Below, piece by piece: positions 1 to 5,902 of a stretch of DNA of 9,071 nt. Below the pieces are notes generated by a model that was not told the origin of the DNA, searched no databases, and saw nothing but the letters and a program-made list of their open reading frames with translations. Source of the DNA: Acidobacteriota bacterium (GTDB lineage: Bacteria > Acidobacteriota > Terriglobia > Bryobacterales > JACQDG01); assembly GCA_016201185.1 (NCBI GenBank), contig JACQDG010000488.1:1-9071 (forward strand), read 5' to 3'. Position numbers and translations under genes: made by a program. Numbering within the stretch: position 1 is the first letter of the stretch; each line of letters opens with the position of its first letter.

Positions 1-443
1 CCAAAGGTAACGCTTTCGACGATCCCTACCAGGTGGCGCAGGCGCCGCCCGGTCACCGCCAGCACCTTCAAGGGAATTTCGGGGTGCTGCCGGCAGACCT
101 GCTGGAAGTCCTTCTTCCCGATCAGGTAGGCGACCACGTCGTCGATGGCACGGACCGAAGCCGGGTACGGACCGCCGTCAAACAAGGGGACCTCAGCCAC
201 GCTCGACGGCGCCGACTCCACCGCCAGCATCACTTCTCGCCCGGAGGCCGAGGTCTTGAAGATCTTGACGCTTCCCTGCCCCAGGACGAACAATCCGGCG
301 CACTCCTCTCCTTCGTGGAACAGAAACTCGCCTGGCACATATCGCTTTTCGACCGCCCGCTGGGCCAGGGCCTCGATCTCCGGGCGTGCCAGGCCGGCGA
401 ACAGGGAAGTCTGGGCGAGAATCTCGGATTTCTGGGAGAGCAC
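1..443 (-). CDS. Crp/Fnr-family transcriptional regulator, 3' part outside the window
   Basis: About 147 codons are visible; the C-terminal helix-turn-helix lies beyond the left edge. The visible part is a cyclic-nucleotide-binding-type beta-roll: an N-terminal helix (TSLFAGLARPEIEALA, residues 12-27), the conserved PGEFLFHEGEE turn (37-47), GSVKIFKTSASGREVML (57-73), VPLFDGGPYPASVRA, and the start of the long dimerisation helix (TGRRLRHLVGIVES). There is no N-terminal Cys cluster as in FNR, and the cAMP-contact Arg-Ser pair of CRP is replaced by Pro-Ala-Ser. A DNR/NNR-like NO- or redox-responsive role is therefore more likely than cAMP sensing, but this is inference. The GTG at 441-443 was chosen because an in-frame stop lies 24-36 nt upstream, no ATG lies between, and the fold begins immediately after it. 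No Shine-Dalgarno precedes it. It is divergent from the ferredoxin/NnrS/hemerythrin operon and is its obvious candidate regulator. Confidence 0.85.
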   Translation of the reverse strand, partial: MLSQKSEILAQTSLFAGLARPEIEALAQRAVEKRYVPGEFLFHEGEECAGLFVLGQGSVKIFKTSASGREVMLAVESAPSSVAEVPLFDGGPYPASVRAIDDVVAYLIGKKDFQQVCRQHPEIPLKVLAVTGRRLRHLVGIVESVTF

Positions 444-449
444 AGGAGA
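444..449 (+). promoter_or_regulatory. Shine-Dalgarno of the ferredoxin gene
   Basis: AGGAGA lies 5 nt before the ATG at 455. It fixes the ferredoxin start there rather than at the longer in-frame ATG at 386, which would read through the regulator's 5' end. It fills about half of the 11-bp space between the two divergent start codons. Confidence 0.75.
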
Positions 450-454
450 CCCGT

Positions 455-694
455 ATGGCGTATATGATCACTGACGAATGTACCGCATGCGGCGTCTGCC
501 CTCAAGTTTGCCCTAATAATGCCATCTGGGAGGCGGCTCCGATTTTCCACATCAACACCTGGCTGTGCACGGAGTGCCTGGGTTTTGCCGGCGCGCCGCA
601 GTGCGTCGAGGTCTGCTCGGCCAACGCAGTTGTCCTGGCTGCCGTGGCGGTTCTCGACCACCGCCGCCGCCCTTTCTCCGGAGTGAAAGTATGA
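455..694 (+). CDS. Small 2[4Fe-4S] ferredoxin (YfhL/FdxN type)
   Basis: A 79-residue soluble electron carrier with two cluster-binding motifs. The first is CTACGVCPQVCP (residues 9-20), the standard CxxCxxCxxxCP pattern. The second is CTECLGFAGAPQCVEVC, in which eight residues separate the second and third cysteines. That expanded loop is typical of YfhL/FdxN-like low-potential dicluster ferredoxins. The usual Pro after the last Cys is missing (CSANAV). The start is set by AGGAGA 5 nt upstream, and the N-terminus (MAYMITDECTAC) matches the short family form. The gene overlaps the next one by ATGA (691-694), so it is probably translated coupled to the NnrS-like gene. By context it may supply electrons to the membrane protein or the di-iron hemerythrin; the partner is inferred. 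Confidence 0.92.
   Translation: MAYMITDECTACGVCPQVCPNNAIWEAAPIFHINTWLCTECLGFAGAPQCVEVCSANAVVLAAVAVLDHRRRPFSGVKV
680..685 (+). promoter_or_regulatory. Shine-Dalgarno of the NnrS-like gene inside the ferredoxin 3' end
   Basis: GGAGTG lies 5-7 nt before the ATG at 691. It supports that start over the upstream in-frame reading from 565, whose first 42 residues are low-complexity Arg/Pro/Gly sequence out of frame with the ferredoxin. Confidence 0.6.
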
Positions 695-2511
695 GCGAGA
701 AGCTGATTGACCGCAACATGACCCTGCCCGAGATCATCGGGCGTTATCCTCGCAGTCGCAAAGTTTTCGACCGCTACGGCCTGCTCGGCTGCGGCGGTCC
801 GCAGGGACCGCTCGAGTCGCTGTGGTTCTTCGCCCGCGCCCACCGGGTTCCGGAAGGCCCCCTGATTGCCGAGCTTGAAGAGGCGGCGCGCGCCGACCGG
901 ATCAGCCCCGCGCCGCTCGAATACCACCCCGGCCCCGCCGACGTGATCTACCGCGGTTTTTTCAAGGCGGCGATCATCACTATGTTCACCTTCGGCTGCG
1001 TACTGGGGGGAATCAACCTGGCCGTTCTTGCCTCGCGCCACCAGCTCGCGGCGCTCGACATGCGGGCCATCATTTGGGCGCATGCCCATGCCCAGGTGGC
1101 CGGCTGGGTCACCTTTTTCGTGATGGGCTTTGCCTATCAAGCCTTCCCGCGCTTCAAGTTCACAACCCTGTGGCGGCCGCGCCTGGCCACCGTCACGCTC
1201 TATTTCATGGCGGGGGCGCTGACCGTCCGCGTCCTGGCCGATCTGTGGGTCGCGAACACGATCTGGCGGATCGCCGGGACCGCGGCCGGCGCCCTCGAGC
1301 TGGCCGTGGTTATCACCTTCGCTGTAATCATCGCCCAGACGCTCCAAGGCGCAAAACAGCCGGCCGAGCCGTACGACAAATTCCTCTACGCCGCCCTGGG
1401 CTGGATGATCGTCGCCTTCGTCTACGACCTCTGGATCTTCGTCGCTTCGTCCGGCGTGAGCGGTTACAAGCAGTGGGTCCAGTTCATCGGCCTTTACGAC
1501 GCACCGTGGCGGGACATCCAGCTCCTGGGCTTCGCCGGCGGGATGATTCTGGGCGTCAGCCAGCGCTTCCTGCCCTTCATTTACGGCTTTCGGGAAGTTT
1601 CGCCCCGCGCCTCGAAGCGTGTCTTCTATCTATGGAACTTGTCGGTGGCCGGCAACATCCTGGCCTATTCGATGCTCTTCCGAACCCGGCTGCCGCTGTG
1701 GGGCATGGCGCTCGAGCTGAGCCTGTTCGGGTTGCTCGCCGCGTTAATCATCCAGGTGCGCGCCGTGGGCTTGTACTCGGTGAAGGTTGAGACGGACCGC
1801 TCCCTTCCGTTCATCCGCGCCGCATATGGATGGGCCATTGCGGCGATGGTTCTGCTGGTCCTGCTTCCAGCTTACGACGCCCTCATCGGCACAGCCTTTT
1901 CTCACGCCTACTTCGGCGCCTATCGGCACGCGTTTACGGTGGGGTTCATCAGCATGATGATCCTGGGCGTTTCGAGCAAGGTGGTGCCGATTCTGGGCGG
2001 GCTCGATCCGAAAAGGCTAAGCACGCTGCTGGTTCCTTTCTGGCTGGTGAATGTCGGCAACACGATGCGGGTCGTTTTCCAGATCCTCACCGACACTCAG
2101 TCCTGGGCTTTCCCCTTAATGGCAGCCAGCGCCTGGATTGAGGTCACGGGCCTCGCCTGGTGGGCGATCGACCTTTGGCGTGCCATGAGCCGGCGGCCGG
2201 GTACGGAGGAGCTTCCGGCCCGCGGTTCCGCAGCCGTCACCCCGCAGACGCGCGTCTTTGACGTCATAACCGCTCATCCCGAGACTGAGCCGGTCTTTCT
2301 GGCCTTCGGATTTGCCCTCATCAACAACCCCGTGGCTCGCCGCGTCTTCGCGCGCTCGGTAACCCTGGAGCAAGCCTGCCGGCTGCGGCATGTCCAGTAT
2401 CCCGTTTTCGCTAACGCGCTGGAGCAGTGTATAAAAGAAGCAAAGCCAGAGCCGAAGTGCGAGACATCGGAGGAAGGCCCGGCGGGGCTGGTCACAATAG
2501 GTGAAAGATGA
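691..2511 (+). CDS. NnrS-like polytopic membrane protein with ScdA_N/DUF1858-type domains at both ends
   Basis: 606 residues. Residues about 10-65 resemble the ScdA_N (DUF542) domain at the N-terminus of YtfE/RIC proteins: LPEIIGRYPRSRKVFDRYG, then GCGG, then a conserved helix. Only one Cys (C34) of the usual CC pair remains. Residues about 88-495 are a strongly hydrophobic core of roughly 10-12 membrane segments with NnrS-like signatures: HAHAQVAGW (H131, H133), GGMILGVSQRFLPF, and YRHAFTVGFISMMILGVSSKVVP (H413). Such histidines can ligate heme or metal. Residues about 517-580 form a DUF1858-like domain (RVFDVITAHPE, then NNPVARRVFARSVTLEQA) of the Cys-less variant. NnrS proteins protect against nitric oxide, and the ferredoxin and hemerythrin neighbours fit that. 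ATGA overlaps join it to both neighbours. The exact activity (NO tolerance or metal/heme handling) is not shown by the sequence. Confidence 0.85.
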   Translation: MSEKLIDRNMTLPEIIGRYPRSRKVFDRYGLLGCGGPQGPLESLWFFARAHRVPEGPLIAELEEAARADRISPAPLEYHPGPADVIYRGFFKAAIITMFTFGCVLGGINLAVLASRHQLAALDMRAIIWAHAHAQVAGWVTFFVMGFAYQAFPRFKFTTLWRPRLATVTLYFMAGALTVRVLADLWVANTIWRIAGTAAGALELAVVITFAVIIAQTLQGAKQPAEPYDKFLYAALGWMIVAFVYDLWIFVASSGVSGYKQWVQFIGLYDAPWRDIQLLGFAGGMILGVSQRFLPFIYGFREVSPRASKRVFYLWNLSVAGNILAYSMLFRTRLPLWGMALELSLFGLLAALIIQVRAVGLYSVKVETDRSLPFIRAAYGWAIAAMVLLVLLPAYDALIGTAFSHAYFGAYRHAFTVGFISMMILGVSSKVVPILGGLDPKRLSTLLVPFWLVNVGNTMRVVFQILTDTQSWAFPLMAASAWIEVTGLAWWAIDLWRAMSRRPGTEELPARGSAAVTPQTRVFDVITAHPETEPVFLAFGFALINNPVARRVFARSVTLEQACRLRHVQYPVFANALEQCIKEAKPEPKCETSEEGPAGLVTIGER

Positions 2512-3002
2512 CGCCCACCCCCGCTTCCGACTCCCTGCGCGCCGATCACCGCCGGATCGAGACCCACCTCGACCGGCTGCTTGAGGTGTTGCTCAACCTC
2601 AGTCACGGCTGCGTGGGCGAGGTGCGGCAGCACTTCGAGGAAATCCGCCGCCTCTCCGCGCCGCACTTCGCACAGGAAGAAGGGGTGTTCTACCCGCGGC
2701 TGCGGTCCCTGGAGCCGGGCATTCTCGCCCACATGGACCAGCAGCACGAACACACCCGCCTGACGGAACGATACCTCGACGAGCTTCTAAGCTCATTTCC
2801 AGATCCGCCCGCCGAGCGCGACATGATCGAGTTACACCGCCTGGGCATCGAGTTCCACGATGCCGTCCAGACTCACATCGTGGATGAGGAAGACCAGTTG
2901 CTCCAGTGGGCGGACCGCGAACTCTCAAACGAGGAGCAGGAGCAACTGCTACAGCGAATGCGGGACGTCGTGGCTGCTACTTCTTCACCGGCGCCACGCT
3001 GA
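2508..3002 (+). CDS. Hemerythrin (HHE) domain di-iron protein, RIC-like
   Basis: A 164-residue soluble four-helix-bundle protein. Likely iron ligands are H14 (ADHRRIETH), H53 and E57 in HFAQEEGVFYP, a His in MDQQHEHTRL (H80 or H82), and H117, H123 and E127 in FHDAVQTHIVDEED. The two HxxxE pairs match the carboxylate-bridged di-iron site of hemerythrins and YtfE/RIC. Those proteins bind O2 or NO, or release iron to repair nitrosylated Fe-S clusters. It lacks the N-terminal ScdA_N Cys domain of RIC; a similar domain is found on the upstream membrane protein. An AGGTG at 2499-2503 precedes the ATG at 2508, which overlaps the upstream stop as ATGA. Last gene of the operon. Its final 26 bp overlap the 3' end of the opposing DUF1080 gene. 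Confidence 0.9.
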   Translation: MTPTPASDSLRADHRRIETHLDRLLEVLLNLSHGCVGEVRQHFEEIRRLSAPHFAQEEGVFYPRLRSLEPGILAHMDQQHEHTRLTERYLDELLSSFPDPPAERDMIELHRLGIEFHDAVQTHIVDEEDQLLQWADRELSNEEQEQLLQRMRDVVAATSSPAPR

Positions 3003-3612
3003 TTTCCTTGAAGTACATAACGGCCGTCTCGTCGTGGTTTTGCAGGCCGATGTAGCCGGTCTCGGGCCGGGGATGCCGCTCCGGCTCGTAGCTCTTGGTC
3101 CGCTCCGGCACTGGCGATACGCCGTCATAGTCGGTCACCAGCACGCCGTTGAGGTGCACGACGGTGCGCAAACCGTCCATGGAAATGTCCATCGTGTTCC
3201 ACTCCCCGGCCGGCTTGTAGGGCCGCGCTTTGGCCTTGGTCATGGAATAGAGGACGCCCGTGCAGTGCCAGTCGTCGTCCCGGTTATCGATCTGGACCTC
3301 GATGCCCTTGTGGATGCCGTCCTGCTCGCTGGCGGGCTTGTCGGGGATGCGGATGAAGATGCCGGAGTTGCCCTTTTCGTTCGACATCTTGTAAACCACG
3401 CGCAAGGTCGCGTTGCCGATCTTCTCCCGCGTGTACCAGAGCATCCCCTTGTGGCCCTGGGTGCGGATGGCGCCGTCCTCGATGCGGAAGCCTTCGTTAT
3501 CCACCCACTGCCAGCCGTCCAGGTTTTTGCCGTTGAACAGTTGCCGTCGAGCCCCCTGTGGCTGGGCCGGCAGCAGAGCGAGAAACAGAAACAAAAGCGT
3601 CGTTCGCAGCAT
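2977..3612 (-). CDS. Secreted DUF1080 (3-keto-disaccharide hydrolase-fold) protein
   Basis: 211 residues. The N-terminus (MLRTTLLFLFLALLPAQPQG) is a signal peptide with a short basic region and hydrophobic core, so export is expected. The mature part is one concanavalin-like beta-sandwich of the DUF1080 family: LFNGKNLDGW (25-34), GNSGIFIR (81-88), GIEVQI (103-108), EWNTMDISMDG, and GYIGLQNH (186-193). Some family members act on 3-keto-glycosides, and the family is abundant in Acidobacteriota, Planctomycetes and Verrucomicrobia. The substrate here cannot be read from the sequence. The start at 3612 is preferred over the longer form from 3645 because GAGG (3618-3621) sits 5 nt upstream and the signal peptide begins there. 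It lies 10 bp downstream of the pyrophosphatase stop and is probably co-transcribed with it. Its stop lies inside the convergent hemerythrin gene. Confidence 0.9.
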   Translation of the reverse strand: MLRTTLLFLFLALLPAQPQGARRQLFNGKNLDGWQWVDNEGFRIEDGAIRTQGHKGMLWYTREKIGNATLRVVYKMSNEKGNSGIFIRIPDKPASEQDGIHKGIEVQIDNRDDDWHCTGVLYSMTKAKARPYKPAGEWNTMDISMDGLRTVVHLNGVLVTDYDGVSPVPERTKSYEPERHPRPETGYIGLQNHDETAVMYFKEISVAPVKK

Positions 3613-3616
3613 AATA

Positions 3617-3621
3617 ACCTC
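3617..3621 (-). promoter_or_regulatory. Shine-Dalgarno of the DUF1080 gene
   Basis: GAGGT on the minus strand lies 4-5 nt before the ATG at 3612, within the 10-bp gap after the hppA stop. It decides the start and implies translation from a shared transcript. Confidence 0.65.
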
Positions 3622-3622
3622 G

Positions 3623-5785
3623 CTATATAAACAGTGGCAGGGCAACCAGGGTAATGGTGCTGAGCAGCTTGATCAGCACGTGTAGCGACGGCCCGGCGGT
3701 GTCTTTGAACGGGTCGCCCACCGTGTCGCCGACCACGCCGGCCTTGTGCGCGTCCGACCCCTTGCCGCCCAACTGGCCCGTCTCGATGTATTTCTTGGCG
3801 TTATCCCAGGCGCCGCCGCCGTTGTTCATCAGGGTCGCCATCAGGATGCCGGCGATGGTCCCCACCATCAGGAAGGCTGCCACCGCTTCGGCGCCGATGG
3901 TGGGGTTTGATCCTCCCATGGTGAAGTGACGGAACACCACGCCCACGGCCACCGGCATACACACCGCCAGCAGCCCCGGCACCACCATGGCCTTCAACGC
4001 GCCCACCGTCACGATGTCCACGGCCCGGCCGTAGTCCGGCTTGGAAGTGCCCGCCATGATGCCCGGATTCTCCCGGAACTGCCGCCGCACCTCCTCAATG
4101 ATGAACTGCGCCGTGCGGCCCACGGCCTTGATGGCGAAGGAGCTGAACAAGAACACCAGCATGGCGCCCAGCAGCGCGCCGACGAACACTGGGATTTTCC
4201 CCAGGTCCACCGGGATGACTACATGAGTGATTTCCTTGACCGTATCGATGTAAGCGGAAAACAGCAGAAAGGCCGCCAGCGCCGCGCTGCCGATGGCGTA
4301 GCCCTTGGTAAGCGCCTTGGTCGTGTTGCCCACCGAATCGAGCCGGTCCGTCTTGCGGCGGATCGCTTCCGGCTGCCGGGACATCTCCACGATGCCCCCG
4401 GCATTGTCCGTTATCGGACCGAAGGTGTCCATGGCCAGAATGTAAGCCGCTGTTGAAAGCATGCCCATGGTGGCCACCGCCGTGCCGTAGAGCCCGGCGT
4501 TCCAGGAGGGAATTCCCAGGCCGGCCTGGGTGCCGAACCAATAAGAGAGCAGAATCGCCGCCGATATCGTTAAAACCGGGATGGCGGTGCATTCCATGGC
4601 CACAGCCAGCCCGGTGATGATCGTCGTGGCCGGGCCCGTCTTGCAAGCATTGGCGATCGACTGCACGGGGCGGTAGCGGTATTCCGTGTAGTATTGCGTG
4701 ATCCAGACGAAGGCAAAGCTGGTCAAGATGCCGACCACGCCCGCCGCAAAAAGCCAAAGGTTGTTCCGTAACAGGAAATGTACGGCCACGTAGAATCCAA
4801 TGATGGCCAGCGCCGTGGTGACGTAGTAGCCGCGGTTCAGGGCCTGCATGGGGTCGGCGTCCTCGTCGGTCCGCACCACCATGATGCCGACCAGCGAAGC
4901 GATCAATCCGAAGGCGCGAGCCATCAACGGAAACATCACCGCCCCGATTCCGTAAGTCGGAAGCAGGGCCACGCCCAGAATCATAGCCCCGACGTTCTCG
5001 GCGGCAGTCGATTCGAACAGGTCCGCGCCGCGGCCCGCGCAGTCGCCGACATTATCGCCCACCAGATCCGCTATCACGGCCGGATTCCGCGGGTCGTCTT
5101 CCGGTATGCCGGCCTCGACTTTGCCCACTAAGTCGGCGCCCACGTCGGCCGCCTTGGTGTAAATGCCGCCTCCAAGCTGGGCAAACAGGGCCACGAAGCT
5201 CGCCCCAAATCCGAAGCCGACGATTTGGAACGGAATCGCGCTGGGCTCCTCCAGGCCGCCGAACAGCCAGAAGATGCCGCCCACCCCGAGCAGCGACATG
5301 GCCACAACCGTCAGCCCGGTCACGGCCCCGCCGCGCAGGGCAATTTGCAGCCCCCTGTTCAGCGACGTCCTAACCGCCGAGGCGGCCCGAATGTTGCTGC
5401 GGATCGACACCCACATCCCGCTAAAGCCGGCGATCAGCGAGCAGATGGCGCCGGCCACGAACGAAACGGTCACCCGCCGGGCGAGCACGCCGTCGCCCTT
5501 ACCGAACTGGTAGCCGAGGAAGATCACCACCGCCAGCACCAGGGCCAGCAGGATGATGGTCTTGTATTGCCGGCGCAGAAATGCCTCCGCGCCTTCCTTG
5601 ATGGCGTCGGAGATTTCCCGCATCTGGGCCGTGCCGGTATCTTGAGCGAGTACATAACGGGCCAGCAGGCCCGCTGCGAGCAGAGATAAAACGCTGATAG
5701 TCAGAATCAGGCCGAGGTAGCCCGGCCCGGGCCCGGCGGCTGCTCCCGCCTGGACAAGCGCCGCGGGCGGCACGAAAAAGAGCAT
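3623..5785 (-). CDS. hppA: Membrane-bound proton-translocating pyrophosphatase (K+-independent type)
   Basis: 720 residues, the usual length for this family. It hydrolyses pyrophosphate and pumps ions (H+ here) across the membrane through about 16 helices. Visible landmarks are the KAADVGADLVGKVE substrate motif (residues 211-224), DLVGDNVGDCAGRGADLFES just after it (DNVGD at 244-248), DTFGPITDNAGGI, and the C-terminal GDTVGDPFKDTAGPSLH (686-702); these Asp/Lys residues bind Mg-PPi. In VGNTTKALTKGYAIGSAAL the residue after GNTT is Lys (K490), the signature of K+-independent H+ pumps; K+-dependent enzymes have Ala there. The ATG at 5785 is preferred over an in-frame TTG at 5815 because a strong GGGAGGGG lies 6 nt before the ATG. 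It leads a likely two-gene unit with the DUF1080 gene and is divergent from the hydrolase gene. Confidence 0.97.
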   Translation of the reverse strand: MLFFVPPAALVQAGAAAGPGPGYLGLILTISVLSLLAAGLLARYVLAQDTGTAQMREISDAIKEGAEAFLRRQYKTIILLALVLAVVIFLGYQFGKGDGVLARRVTVSFVAGAICSLIAGFSGMWVSIRSNIRAASAVRTSLNRGLQIALRGGAVTGLTVVAMSLLGVGGIFWLFGGLEEPSAIPFQIVGFGFGASFVALFAQLGGGIYTKAADVGADLVGKVEAGIPEDDPRNPAVIADLVGDNVGDCAGRGADLFESTAAENVGAMILGVALLPTYGIGAVMFPLMARAFGLIASLVGIMVVRTDEDADPMQALNRGYYVTTALAIIGFYVAVHFLLRNNLWLFAAGVVGILTSFAFVWITQYYTEYRYRPVQSIANACKTGPATTIITGLAVAMECTAIPVLTISAAILLSYWFGTQAGLGIPSWNAGLYGTAVATMGMLSTAAYILAMDTFGPITDNAGGIVEMSRQPEAIRRKTDRLDSVGNTTKALTKGYAIGSAALAAFLLFSAYIDTVKEITHVVIPVDLGKIPVFVGALLGAMLVFLFSSFAIKAVGRTAQFIIEEVRRQFRENPGIMAGTSKPDYGRAVDIVTVGALKAMVVPGLLAVCMPVAVGVVFRHFTMGGSNPTIGAEAVAAFLMVGTIAGILMATLMNNGGGAWDNAKKYIETGQLGGKGSDAHKAGVVGDTVGDPFKDTAGPSLHVLIKLLSTITLVALPLFI

Positions 5786-5791
5786 GCTATT

Positions 5792-5799
5792 CCCCTCCC
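5792..5799 (-). promoter_or_regulatory. Strong Shine-Dalgarno of hppA
   Basis: GGGAGGGG on the minus strand lies 6 nt before the ATG at 5785. It decides the start in favour of this ATG over the TTG 30 nt upstream. Confidence 0.8.
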
Positions 5800-5810
5800 A
5801 AGGAATATCC

Positions 5811-5824
5811 AGCAAGAAATTGCT
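5811..5824. repeat. Small perfect inverted repeat (AGCAA-GAAA-TTGCT)
   Basis: A 5-bp perfect stem around a 4-nt GAAA centre, 26 bp upstream of the hppA start. It lies in the probable hppA 5' leader and could be an RNA hairpin or a short operator. A repeat of this size can occur by chance. Confidence 0.35.
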
Positions 5825-5891
5825 AACGGGGATCTAAAACTCTTTTTTATAGCACATTTCAGCCACCCCCGGAGCTAAACTGAGAGGCTTC

Positions 5892-5900
5892 GAGGGAGAG
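5892..5900 (+). promoter_or_regulatory. Shine-Dalgarno of the secreted hydrolase gene
   Basis: GAGGGAGAG ends 2 nt before the ATG at 5903, with the GAGGG core 6 nt away. It supports this start, from which a basic, hydrophobic signal peptide begins. Confidence 0.7.
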
Positions 5901-5902
5901 CT

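Larger units (their letters stand above)
5786..5902. promoter_or_regulatory. Divergent intergenic region between hppA and the secreted hydrolase
   Basis: These 117 bp must hold the promoters of both divergent genes. An AT-rich tract (about 5835-5860, including TTTTTTATAG) is the most promoter-like part. On the minus strand it reads TATAAAAAAG followed by TTTTAGAT, possible -10 elements for hppA. On the plus strand TTGCTA (5820-5825) about 17-18 bp before TTTTTTA is a weak -35/-10 candidate for the hydrolase. No operator could be assigned to a known regulator. Individual promoter elements are tentative; the regional call rests on the divergent layout. Confidence 0.5.

Noticed and set aside
332..347. 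TGGCACATATCGCTTT, resembling a sigma-54 promoter for the ferredoxin operon
   Set aside because: The GG-to-GC spacing is 8 rather than 10 bp, and the sequence is explained as coding for the regulator.
502..1347. A 281-codon minus-strand open frame over the ferredoxin and NnrS-like genes
   Set aside because: Low-complexity polar sequence, antisense to two genes with clear family motifs.
2860..3630. A 256-codon plus-strand open frame antisense to the DUF1080 gene
   Set aside because: The minus strand encodes a complete DUF1080 protein with signal peptide and ribosome site; this frame has no domain.
3926..4456. A His/Arg-rich 176-codon plus-strand frame inside hppA
   Set aside because: Antisense shadow of a fully conserved pyrophosphatase. 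The His-rich look comes from reading its codons on the opposite strand.
5786..5815. A longer hppA start at the in-frame TTG (5815)
   Set aside because: The strong GGGAGGGG ribosome site sits inside that extension and points to the ATG at 5785.
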